Shown in pieces: positions 7,165-14,882 of a DNA stretch of 20,353 nt. This stretch comes from CAG-488 sp963625295 (GTDB taxonomy: Bacteria; Bacillota; Clostridia; Oscillospirales; Acutalibacteraceae). Below the pieces are notes generated by a model, which saw only the letters and a list, made by a program, of their open reading frames with translations, was not told the origin of the DNA and did not search any database. Position 1 is the stretch's first letter, and each line of letters begins with the position of its first letter. Made by a program: the position numbers and the translations under genes. The stretch lies in the NCBI GenBank assembly GCA_963625295.1, contig CAVFTC010000032.1, positions 1 to 20,353 on the forward strand, in the 5' to 3' direction.

Positions 7165-7878
7165 ATGAAGCATTCAATTTATATCGCCGATGACGACAAG
7201 AATATTCGTGAGCTTATCAAAAGCTTTCTTGAAAGCGACGGCTACGAGGTTTCTGCATTCGTGACGGGCGATGAGCTTAAGGCGGCGTTTGAAAAAAAGC
7301 CTGCTGATTTGGTGATTCTTGACATCATGATGCCCGGAACGGATGGCTTGACCGTTTGCAAGCGGCTTCGTGAAAAATCAAGCGTACCTATCATTATTCT
7401 CACCGCCAAGGATTCAGAATTTGACTATGTTCAGGGAATAACCATCGGCAGTGACGATTATCTGACCAAGCCGTTCAGACCGACGACGCTTTTGATGCGT
7501 GTGCGTTCGCTCATTCGCCGCATGGAGATGAACGAAAAGAACGACGACTCGTCCAAAGAAGCTGACGGCGATGTTTCGATAGGTGATTTAACCTTTTCAA
7601 GTGAAAAAAACGAGTTTTTTTGCCGCAATAAGCCTGTTAAGTTTACGCGAACCGAGCTTAAGGTGCTTTTATATATGATGAAAAATCCCGAGAAGACTTA
7701 TTCGAGAGATGAGCTTCTCGACGCAATATGGGGCTACGACGCCACGGTTGAATCAAGGGTCACCGACGAAACGCTTCGACGCATCAGAAAGAGACTTTCT
7801 GCGTGCGAGAGCAATGTCGGTATCAGGACGATGTGGGGCTTCGGCTACCGTCTTATTATTAACGGTGATAATAAATGA
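7165..7878 (+). CDS. OmpR/PhoB-family response regulator
   Basis: 237 residues from ATG 7165. I chose this over an in-frame GTG at 7156 because AAAGGTGA (7152-7159) sits 5 nt before the ATG. The receiver domain (about 3-118) has the acidic pocket DDD at 9-11, the phosphoacceptor Asp53 in VILDIMMPG, Thr80 and Lys102 (YLTKPF). The C-terminal winged-helix DNA-binding domain (about 138-235) shows FTRTELKVLLYM, the typical YSRDELLDAIWG, and GFGYRL at the end. The stop overlaps the kinase start (ATGA). It probably binds the 11-bp repeats upstream and autoregulates. Targets beyond that are inferred: the envelope-modification genes begin 81 nt after the kinase with no terminator between. Confidence 0.95.
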   Translation: MKHSIYIADDDKNIRELIKSFLESDGYEVSAFVTGDELKAAFEKKPADLVILDIMMPGTDGLTVCKRLREKSSVPIIILTAKDSEFDYVQGITIGSDDYLTKPFRPTTLLMRVRSLIRRMEMNEKNDDSSKEADGDVSIGDLTFSSEKNEFFCRNKPVKFTRTELKVLLYMMKNPEKTYSRDELLDAIWGYDATVESRVTDETLRRIRKRLSACESNVGIRTMWGFGYRLIINGDNK

Positions 7879-9098
7879 AGCATATAAGGCTTAAAATTCT
7901 TTGTATAATATGGCTTTCGATTATTGTTATATTTGCCGGATTTGCGGGTATAATCAATCTTATTATTCCCTCGCATTTCGAGAAGGAAGCAGTAAAAGCG
8001 CTGGAATATGAGATGGATTTTATCAACAGATCTTGCAATGGCGAGGATACTTCCGGCGAATATGAGGGCGTGTTTCTCAGCGGTAATATCAGCTTTATTG
8101 ATCTTTATGATGACGGATATAAGTCGGGAGCCTCCTCTTTCGCTAAAAGCGAAACCAATTCGTCCAAGAAAAACAGCGAGAGTGAGATAAGAAAAAATAT
8201 CGATCTCGATTCTCTCAAAGAGGGCGACATCAAGAAGCTGATAACCTTAAACAGCTATTATGTGCTCGTGAAATACTATGATGTATTCTACGAAAGCGAT
8301 ACCTACCAATCAACGGTTATGTATATAAATATTCAACCGATCGTCAATTATGTCCGTTCGCTTAACTGGATATTTGCCGCAATATTTTTGGCTGTAATCG
8401 CAGTTATAAGCGTTATCGGATATAAGCTCGGCAGCGAGATAGAGAGCTATCATGAAGCTAATCACATATTTTTCCAGAATTCATCGCATGAGTTGAAAAC
8501 TCCGCTCATGGCAATTCAGGGCTATGCCGAGGGAATAAAGACGGGAGTCGTAGATATTCCGTCGTCGGCGGAGATAATCATGCGAGAGAGCGACAAAATG
8601 GCGCACATGATTGATGAAATGCTTTCGATATCAAAGATTGACGCAAATCAGCTTTCGCTGAACATGACTAAATCCGACCTCAGAGAAATTTTGTATGATT
8701 GTTTGCGCTCGGTTGAACCGATACAGCAGCAGAAAAATATCACGATAACGCCGATGTTTCCGGAAGATCCCGTGTGGATCTATTGCGACGAGAATCAGCT
8801 TTCAAGAGTTTTTATAAATGTTCTGATGAACGGGATACGCCATTGCAACAGCGCAGTTGTAATTTCTTGCACGGTTGAGCCGAAGACGGCGGTCGTTAAA
8901 ATCAGCGACGACGGCAGCGGAATTGCCGAGGCGGATCTGCCGCATATATTCGACCGCTTCTATACCGGAACGAAGGGCAGCACCGGAATAGGTCTTGCGC
9001 TCTCACGGGAAATTCTCAACCTGCATAAGGGCACTGTTACGGCTCATAATGAGGTCGGCGCAGTGTTTGAGATAAGATTACCTCTTGCAAAATCATAA
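7875..9098 (+). CDS. Membrane sensor histidine kinase
   Basis: 407 residues. The first membrane segment is at about 7-30 and the second at about 165-187. Between them lies an extracytoplasmic region of about 130 residues with a Ser/Lys/Glu-rich stretch and no recognised sensor fold. No clear HAMP domain separates the second segment from the H-box SSHELKTPL (phosphorylated His205). The catalytic domain has an N-box NVLMNGIRHC, a G1 box DDGSGI, FDRFYTG and the G2 box STGIGLALS. It starts within the stop of the response regulator (4-nt overlap), so the two form a cognate pair. The signal is unknown; an envelope or wall cue is plausible from the neighbours. Confidence 0.95.
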   Translation: MKHIRLKILCIIWLSIIVIFAGFAGIINLIIPSHFEKEAVKALEYEMDFINRSCNGEDTSGEYEGVFLSGNISFIDLYDDGYKSGASSFAKSETNSSKKNSESEIRKNIDLDSLKEGDIKKLITLNSYYVLVKYYDVFYESDTYQSTVMYINIQPIVNYVRSLNWIFAAIFLAVIAVISVIGYKLGSEIESYHEANHIFFQNSSHELKTPLMAIQGYAEGIKTGVVDIPSSAEIIMRESDKMAHMIDEMLSISKIDANQLSLNMTKSDLREILYDCLRSVEPIQQQKNITITPMFPEDPVWIYCDENQLSRVFINVLMNGIRHCNSAVVISCTVEPKTAVVKISDDGSGIAEADLPHIFDRFYTGTKGSTGIGLALSREILNLHKGTVTAHNEVGAVFEIRLPLAKS

Positions 9099-9179
9099 AA
9101 GGAAAACAAAATGTTAAGGCATCGCTTCAAAAAACAGAATAGCATTTCTCAGCGGTGTAGGGAAATGAGGTGAGCCGAT

Positions 9180-10814
9180 ATGTCAATTTCGTCTTTTCTC
9201 GTGTCCGGCGTAGCTTCCGGAATGACATCGTTTTTCAGCATTGAATATATGTTTGTTTTTCTTCCGATTGCGATCGTCGTTTATTGGCTCTCGCCGCAGA
9301 AGATTCGCAAATATGTTTTGCTCCTTGAAAGCTGCGCTTTCTTTTGGCTCATCAGCGGAATGTTGGTTGCATATCTCTTCCTTTCGGCTGTTTCAATTTA
9401 CGGATTCGGTCTTTGGCTTGAAAAAAATAACGAAAAAAAGAAAGAAGCGCTTCACGGTCTTGAGGCTGTGGAAAAGAAAAGAGTAAAAAAAGAGTTTACA
9501 TCACGAGCGTATTTTATTCTCGCCCTTGCGACGGTTATCCATATCGGCGGGTTGCTTGTGCTGAAATATTCCGCCTTTGCCGCAGGCAACATCAATTCGC
9601 TTTTTGCGCTGATGAAAATCGGCGTTAGAATAAGTATTCCAAAGTTTATTATGCCGATAGGTATTTCGTTTTTTACTTTGCAGGCGGTTTCGTATGTTGT
9701 TGATGTATACAGAGGGAAAATTACAGCTGACAAAAATTTTCTTCGTGTTTTTCTATGGTTGTCATTTTTTCCTCAAATTGTCGAAGGCCCCATTTGCCGC
9801 TATTCTCAAACGGCGGAGCAGCTTTGGAGAGCGGAAAAAATCAGGTTTGAGTCGCTTACCTTCGGGCTTCAGCGAATTATTTTCGGCATGATGAAAAAAA
9901 TCGTTGTTGCCGACAGGCTCAACACTATGATTGAGAATGTTTTCGGCAATTACAATGAATATCACGGCGGCGTTATTGCAATGGCCGCAGTTTGCTATAC
10001 AATTCAGCTTTACATGGATTTTTCCGGTTCGATGGACGCCGTTATGGGCACGGCGCAGATTTTCGGCGTTGAGATGCCCGAAAATTTCAAGCGCCCGTTC
10101 TTTTCAAGGACGATTTCCGAATTTTGGAAGCGCTGGCATGTCACGCTTGGCGAATGGCTGAAGGATTATATTTTCTATCCGATCACTATGTTGAAGCCGA
10201 TGCAAAGACTTACAAAGTCGGCGAGAAAAAGGCTCGGAAATTATTTCGGCTCGCTGCTTACCGGCAGTATTGCGCTTTTCTGCGTTTGGTTTGCAAACGG
10301 ATTGTGGCACGGTGCAGCATGGAGCTTTATTTTCTTTGGGATGTATCATTTTGTGTTGATATTGACGGGCAGAATCTTTGCGCCGGCAATCAAAACGATC
10401 AACGGCAAGCTCCGTATCAACACGAGTTCAAAACCGTACCGAGCAATGCAGATTATCAGAAACGATATACTTGTTGTTATCGGTGAACTTTTCTTCCGTG
10501 CAAACGGACTGAAAGCCGGCATGAGAATGTTCGGTAAAGCGGTTACAGATTTCAGCTTCGGCTCATCGGCGCATTCTCTTTTAAGAAAGCTGAGCATTGA
10601 TTATGCCGATCTGTTGATTGTCGGTGTGACGCTCGCAATTGTCTTCGTTGTCAGTATTTTTAACGAAAAAGGAATGTGCGTCAGAGCAGAGCTCAAAAAG
10701 AAAAATATTGTGCTGCGATGGACAGTTTTGCTTGCGCTTTGTATGTATATTGTAATTTTCGGCGCATATGGAATAGGCTATATGCCCGTTGACCCGATTT
10801 ACGCTAATTTTTAA
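9180..10814 (+). CDS. MBOAT membrane O-acyltransferase 1 (DltB/AlgI family)
   Basis: 544 residues with about ten or more hydrophobic segments. GAGGTGA (9167-9173) lies 6 nt before the ATG. Family landmarks: GISFFTLQAVSYVVDVYRG, FFPQIVEGPI, and the two conserved histidine regions RWHVTLGEW (His320) and NGLWHGAAW (His377, the presumed catalytic His). DltB and AlgI transfer acyl groups across the membrane to an extracytoplasmic polymer with an SGNH-type partner. Here the SGNH gene follows 34 nt later and a ligase, carrier and PLP enzyme come next. Its acyl group could be an aminoacyl group from that carrier or plain acetyl. It is a clear paralogue of the gene at 14883. Confidence 0.92.
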   Translation: MSISSFLVSGVASGMTSFFSIEYMFVFLPIAIVVYWLSPQKIRKYVLLLESCAFFWLISGMLVAYLFLSAVSIYGFGLWLEKNNEKKKEALHGLEAVEKKRVKKEFTSRAYFILALATVIHIGGLLVLKYSAFAAGNINSLFALMKIGVRISIPKFIMPIGISFFTLQAVSYVVDVYRGKITADKNFLRVFLWLSFFPQIVEGPICRYSQTAEQLWRAEKIRFESLTFGLQRIIFGMMKKIVVADRLNTMIENVFGNYNEYHGGVIAMAAVCYTIQLYMDFSGSMDAVMGTAQIFGVEMPENFKRPFFSRTISEFWKRWHVTLGEWLKDYIFYPITMLKPMQRLTKSARKRLGNYFGSLLTGSIALFCVWFANGLWHGAAWSFIFFGMYHFVLILTGRIFAPAIKTINGKLRINTSSKPYRAMQIIRNDILVVIGELFFRANGLKAGMRMFGKAVTDFSFGSSAHSLLRKLSIDYADLLIVGVTLAIVFVVSIFNEKGMCVRAELKKKNIVLRWTVLLALCMYIVIFGAYGIGYMPVDPIYANF

Positions 10815-10848
10815 AGAAAGCTTGCGCATATCGCCTTAAAGGATTATT

Positions 10849-11805
10849 ATGAATAAGGTATTGAAAAATACAATAAGTGCGTTTCTTTTTATCGCAATTC
10901 TCGCTTCCTTGCTTGTGGGCTTTTCTTTCATCATGAAGCCCGGCAAGACGGCGAAAGTCAATGCGCTTGAAGATCCGCTGACAAACGGAATGCTTTCCGA
11001 AAAGAAGAATACGATCGATGTGATTTTTCTCGGCGACAGTGAGTGTTACAGTACATTTATTCCATTGCAAATTTGGAAAGAGCAGGGGATAACCTCATAT
11101 GTCTGTGGCACATCAGATCAGGTGCTCAGTTATTCGTATGAGCTGCTTACTAAGAGCGAAAAGAAGCAGAACCCGAAGCTCGTTGTGCTTGAAACCAATG
11201 TTATTTTTCAAGAGGTCACCAGCACAAAGGCTTTCCTAAATAAAGCGGAGGGCTTATTTTCCGTTTTTAAATATCATGACCGCTGGAAGCTTCTTCAACC
11301 GAAAAGCTGGAGATTAAATGACGCTAAAACCTATGACAGGAGAAGTAAGGGATATCTCTTTAATATGTCGGTCAGTCCTGCCGATACCGGCGAATATATG
11401 AAGCCGGACGAAAACAGAGAACCTGTTTCAAAGGACAATATCAAGTATGTTATAAAGCTTCGCGATTATTGCAAAAAGAACAACGCCGAGCTTGTACTCG
11501 TCAGCGTTCCGAGCACGAAGAACTGGAATTATTCCAAACATAATGCGATCTCGGATATGGCGAAGGCTCTCAAAATTGATTATGTCGATATGAATACTCT
11601 CAGGACGGAAATCCCGATAGACTGGAAAACCGATACGAGAGACAAGGGCGACCATCTCAACTATCTGGGCGCAGCCAAAGCAACGGAATATTTCGGAAAG
11701 TATCTAAAAAAGAAAAAGCTTTTTGAAGATAAAAGAAAGCTTGAAGCTTACAAGGACTGGAACAGCTTGGCAGATGAATTTTTTTCGTCAATCGATAACT
11801 CATGA
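10849..11805 (+). CDS. Membrane-anchored SGNH/DltD-like protein 1
   Basis: 318 residues with one N-terminal membrane anchor (about 10-28), the rest outside the cell. AAAGGA sits 5 nt before the ATG. The motif FLGDSE (catalytic Ser64) and the late DKGDHLNYLG (His269 with Asp268 next to it) are the SGNH-hydrolase Ser and His blocks as seen in DltD/AlgJ/AlgX-type partners of MBOAT proteins. Such proteins relay the acyl group onto the acceptor polymer or position it. It lies between MBOAT-1 and the ligase, and is a paralogue of the gene at 16501 (shared KNTIDV...G[DA]SE and QNPKLVVLE/QSPKLVVFE). Sequence similarity to classical DltD is only partial, so the name describes role and fold rather than orthology. 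Confidence 0.82.
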   Translation: MNKVLKNTISAFLFIAILASLLVGFSFIMKPGKTAKVNALEDPLTNGMLSEKKNTIDVIFLGDSECYSTFIPLQIWKEQGITSYVCGTSDQVLSYSYELLTKSEKKQNPKLVVLETNVIFQEVTSTKAFLNKAEGLFSVFKYHDRWKLLQPKSWRLNDAKTYDRRSKGYLFNMSVSPADTGEYMKPDENREPVSKDNIKYVIKLRDYCKKNNAELVLVSVPSTKNWNYSKHNAISDMAKALKIDYVDMNTLRTEIPIDWKTDTRDKGDHLNYLGAAKATEYFGKYLKKKKLFEDKRKLEAYKDWNSLADEFFSSIDNS

Positions 11806-11863
11806 CGCAATAAAACAGTAATTTAATTCGTGTTAAAGGCAGAGCTGCAATTTGCGGGTTGTC

Positions 11864-11901
11864 TTAAGGCAGCACCACACAAATTGAGGCGTACGCCTTA
11901 A
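11864..11901 (+). repeat. Short intergenic repeat copy with perfect 7-bp inverted ends
   Basis: TTAAGGC (11864-11870) and GCCTTAA (11895-11901) enclose AGCACCACACAAATTGAGGC. It lies inside the dlt-like operon, before the ligase gene, and just upstream is a degraded copy in the opposite direction (11833-11863). The palindrome GGCGTACGCC is inside its right half. It could form a hairpin in the mRNA but has no T-tract. Confidence 0.6.
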
Positions 11902-11920
11902 TAAATAAAGGGGCAGGATC

Positions 11921-13429
11921 ATGGAAATAAATGTTCTTGAATGGCTGGAAAAATCAGCCGAAAAATACAATGAAAAAATCGCTTATTCCGATGAGGAAAG
12001 CTCGTTGACTTTTTCGCAGGTCAAAAGCTTGGCGCAGAGCATCGGTACGGCTCTTCTTGAGAAGGGTGCGAACAAGACTCCCGTCGCCGTTTTTTCGGGC
12101 AGAAATGTTATGACAGTCGCCGCATTCCTCGGTGTTGTTTACAGCGGCTGCAGCTATGCTCCGATTGATAGCAAGCTGCCGAGGGCGAGGATAGAAAGAA
12201 TAATGAATACGCTTTCGCCGTCGCTTATTCTGACGGACAGTGAAAACAGTGCCTTTGTCAGAGAGCTTGGCTTTGATGACGACAGGATAATACTTATTGA
12301 GGATGCGGTTAAGCATGAAGCGGACAGTGAAAGGCTTGAAAAAATCCGCCGCTTCGCAAACGAGAACGATCCTCTTTATATAATTTTCACATCCGGCTCA
12401 ACGGGAAACCCAAAGGGCGTAATGACATCGCATCATTCGCTGATGTGCTATATAGAGGCATATACCTCGGTCATGAAGATCGACGACACGGATATTCTCG
12501 GAAATCAGTCGCCGCTTGATTATATTGCCGCAATCAGGGATATCTATATTCCTCTTTTGTGCGGCTCATCAACGGTGATAATTCCGAAGGTCTGCTTCTC
12601 GTCGCCGGCAAAGCTTTTTGATTTTATGAACGAGAAAAGGATAAGCTCGGTCGGTTGGAGCGTTTCGGCACTGACTGTTCCCGTTTCATTGGGGGCTTTC
12701 GAGCACGGCAGACCGGAATATCTCAAAAAGATTTGTTTCTCCGGCTCGGTTATGCCGGGAAAATGCCTGAAGCAGTGGCAGGAGAATCTGCCCGATACGC
12801 TCTTTGTCAACCAATACGGCCCGACGGAAGCGACAGCCTCTTGCACCTATCATGTTGTTACGGAAAAAGCGGCGGATGATACTGTTCTTCCGATAGGCTT
12901 GCCCTATAAGAACTACCGTGTTTTCCTCATCAATGAGGACGGTACGGCAACGAAGCAGGGCGAGGAGGGCGAAATTTGCGTCAGCGGTCCGATACTTGCG
13001 CTCGGCTATTATAACGACCCCGAAAGGACTGCGGCTTCGTTTATTCAGAATCCGCTGAACAAGGCGTATAACGAGCTTATTTACAAAACCGGCGATATCG
13101 GAGTTATGCGTGAGGACGGCGTGCTCGAATTCCATGGAAGAATGGACAGACAGATTAAGCATCTCGGCCACCGCGTCGAGCTGGACGAGGTCGAGCTTGC
13201 AGCAGGCAGGGTGAACGGCGTCAAGGAATGCTCCGTCGTTTATAACAAGGAAAAGGAAACCATGTGGCTTTTCTACACGGGAACGGCGACGGTTAAGGAA
13301 ATTGCCGTCGAGCTGAGAAAATATCTTCCCGGCTTCATGGTGCCGAGAAAAATCAAAAATCTTGAGGAAATACCGAGATTGCCGAATAGCAAAATCGATA
13401 TGAATACATTAAAGGGATATTGCAGCTAA
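11921..13429 (+). CDS. DltA-like amino-acid adenylating ligase
   Basis: 502 residues, the size of DltA and other stand-alone adenylation domains. The start has AAGGGG about 7 nt upstream. Motifs in order: FTSGSTGNPKG (156-166, P-loop), NQSPLDYIAAIRD with Asp200 at the position where DltA and NRPS A-domains hold the substrate alpha-amino group, YGPTEAT, YKTGD, GRMDRQIKHLGHRVELDEVE (406-425, hinge) and the C-terminal PNSKID with catalytic Lys491. It should activate an amino acid with ATP and load it onto the phosphopantetheine of the carrier encoded 44 nt downstream. Retention of Asp200 argues for an alpha-amino acid rather than a fatty acid. Whether it is D-Ala, as in DltA, or another residue cannot be told by eye; the PLP gene nearby suggests another. 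Confidence 0.92.
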   Translation: MEINVLEWLEKSAEKYNEKIAYSDEESSLTFSQVKSLAQSIGTALLEKGANKTPVAVFSGRNVMTVAAFLGVVYSGCSYAPIDSKLPRARIERIMNTLSPSLILTDSENSAFVRELGFDDDRIILIEDAVKHEADSERLEKIRRFANENDPLYIIFTSGSTGNPKGVMTSHHSLMCYIEAYTSVMKIDDTDILGNQSPLDYIAAIRDIYIPLLCGSSTVIIPKVCFSSPAKLFDFMNEKRISSVGWSVSALTVPVSLGAFEHGRPEYLKKICFSGSVMPGKCLKQWQENLPDTLFVNQYGPTEATASCTYHVVTEKAADDTVLPIGLPYKNYRVFLINEDGTATKQGEEGEICVSGPILALGYYNDPERTAASFIQNPLNKAYNELIYKTGDIGVMREDGVLEFHGRMDRQIKHLGHRVELDEVELAAGRVNGVKECSVVYNKEKETMWLFYTGTATVKEIAVELRKYLPGFMVPRKIKNLEEIPRLPNSKIDMNTLKGYCS

Positions 13430-13473
13430 AGAGCAATGTTACCTTAAATAACAATAAAACGGAGGAAAATGCA

Positions 13474-13704
13474 ATGAAAGAAGAACTTATGGAAATACTT
13501 GAGGAGCTCAGACCCGATGTTGATTTCGAGAATGAAAAGCAGCTTATCACGGACGGAATTCTGGAATCGTTCGATATAGTTGCCCTTGTCGGAGAGCTTA
13601 GCGACGCTTTTGATATTGAGCTTCATGTCGAGGATCTTGTGCCCGACAACTTCAATTCTATAGAGGGAATGATGGAGCTTATCGAAAAGCTCCGGGACGA
13701 ATAA
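13474..13704 (+). CDS. DltC-like acyl/peptidyl carrier protein
   Basis: 76 residues, acidic, the usual size of DltC and ACP. I chose ATG 13474 because GGAGG (13461-13465) lies 8 nt before it; the frame is open further up to 13420 without a good site. The phosphopantetheine attachment motif is DGILESFDIVAL with Ser32. Helix II (DIVALVGELSDAFDIEL) and the acidic stretch that follows fit the four-helix carrier fold. It should hold the aminoacyl group made by the ligase upstream and present it to the PLP enzyme and/or the MBOAT proteins. The next gene starts 1 nt after its stop. Confidence 0.93.
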   Translation: MKEELMEILEELRPDVDFENEKQLITDGILESFDIVALVGELSDAFDIELHVEDLVPDNFNSIEGMMELIEKLRDE

Positions 13705-13705
13705 G

Positions 13706-14866
13706 ATGAAGAACGAAACACTTTTGAAAGCGGCAAAGGAATTCGGAACGCCGAGCTTCGTGTTTGATACGGACGAGTTTGCCCGTCAGGCTGACATGAT
13801 AAAATCAGCGCTCGGCGATATCCCGCTTTGCTATTCGATAAAGGCTAATCCGTTCCTGCTTCACGCTCTCCCCGAGTCCGTGAGCAGGGTAGAGGTTTGC
13901 AGCCCCGGTGAGCTGACAATTTGCCAAAGGCTGAATGTCAAGCCTGAAACGATTATTTATTCGGGAGTCAATAAGGGTGCGGAAGATATAGGCCGTGCCG
14001 TCGACTACGGTGCGGGAATACTGACTGCCGAAAGTCGGCTGCATGTTGAATTGATAAACCGTGTTTGTCTTGAAAAGGGCAAAAGGGCAGAGGTCATTCT
14101 CCGTCTGACGAGTGGTAATCAGTTCGGTATCGACCCCGACGATATTATTGACATTATATCGAACAAAGAAAAGTATGAAGCGATAGATTTTATCGGACTT
14201 CATTATTATTCGGGTACGCAGAAGAAAAACGCAACGGTTATCGAAAAGGACATTAGCAAATTTGAGGAGTTTATCGAGCACCTTGAGTCTGTCTGCGGCT
14301 ATGTGCCGAGCCATGTTGAATATGGCCCGGGAGCGGCGGCGGATTACTTTGCTCCGCCCTACGAGGAAAAGGACGCCGAAACGCTGAGAGAAACAGCCGA
14401 GCTTTTGAAAAGCTTTGCGAAAAAATATCCGCTCACCGTGGAGATGGGCAGATTTCTTGCGTCCTCCTGCGGAACCTATCTTACCTCTGTCGCCGACATC
14501 AAAAACAATCTCGGAACAAATTATGTTATCTGCGACGGCGGAATAAATCATCTGAAATATTACGGACAGACTATGGCGATGCAGGTGCCGCCGATAACTC
14601 TTTTGGGCAGCGACAAAGTGTATGAGCACAGCTATACCCTGTGCGGAAGTCTTTGTACGACCGCCGATTTGCTTGTCCGTAAGGTCGAGCTGCCGGAGCT
14701 TAAAATCGGCGATATACTGGCATTCGGCAGGTGCGGTGCTTATACAATCACCGAGGGAACGGTTCTTTTCCTTTCACGCACCATGCCGAGAGTTATGCTG
14801 TATTCCAAAAAAGAGGGGATGAAGCTCGTTCGTGATTTTTACGAAACGGACAGCTTGAATTATTGA
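13706..14866 (+). CDS. Fold-type III PLP decarboxylase (DAP/ornithine decarboxylase-like), carrier-linked
   Basis: 386 residues. The N-terminal alanine-racemase-type barrel begins GTPSFVFDTDEF and carries the PLP lysine in YSIKANPF (Lys46). Next are VCSPGEL, IIYSGVNKG, FIGLHYYSGTQ, YGPGAA, EMGRFL and CDGGINH. The C-terminal beta domain has CGSLCTTADLL with Cys317 at the position of the catalytic Cys of DAP and ornithine decarboxylases, and GAYTITEG. The sequence CGSLCT departs from the ESCES-type motif of diaminopimelate decarboxylase (LysA), so it is probably not LysA. It starts 1 nt after the carrier stop with a poor ribosome binding site, suggesting translational coupling. BtrK (butirosin) and exosortase-A-associated decarboxylases keep the same company. 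The substrate may be a carrier-bound or a free amino acid. Confidence 0.85.
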   Translation: MKNETLLKAAKEFGTPSFVFDTDEFARQADMIKSALGDIPLCYSIKANPFLLHALPESVSRVEVCSPGELTICQRLNVKPETIIYSGVNKGAEDIGRAVDYGAGILTAESRLHVELINRVCLEKGKRAEVILRLTSGNQFGIDPDDIIDIISNKEKYEAIDFIGLHYYSGTQKKNATVIEKDISKFEEFIEHLESVCGYVPSHVEYGPGAAADYFAPPYEEKDAETLRETAELLKSFAKKYPLTVEMGRFLASSCGTYLTSVADIKNNLGTNYVICDGGINHLKYYGQTMAMQVPPITLLGSDKVYEHSYTLCGSLCTTADLLVRKVELPELKIGDILAFGRCGAYTITEGTVLFLSRTMPRVMLYSKKEGMKLVRDFYETDSLNY

Positions 14867-14882
14867 TAAAAGAGGAAGCTTA

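Noticed and set aside
12686..13171. 161-residue minus-strand open frame
   Set aside because: It is antisense to the adenylating ligase across its conserved motifs; shadow only.
13805..14629. 274-residue minus-strand open frame
   Set aside because: It is antisense to the PLP enzyme gene, whose PLP lysine and catalytic Cys motifs are clear. It has no ribosome binding site or domain.
13706..14866. Assignment of the PLP gene as housekeeping lysA
   Set aside because: The C-terminal Cys motif (CGSLCT) differs from the LysA type and the gene sits inside a ligase/carrier/MBOAT operon; kept as an open alternative only.
9180..14866. Calling the operon dltABCD
   Set aside because: Gene order, duplicated MBOAT/SGNH pairs and the PLP gene do not match canonical dlt, and D-Ala specificity cannot be read from the sequence.
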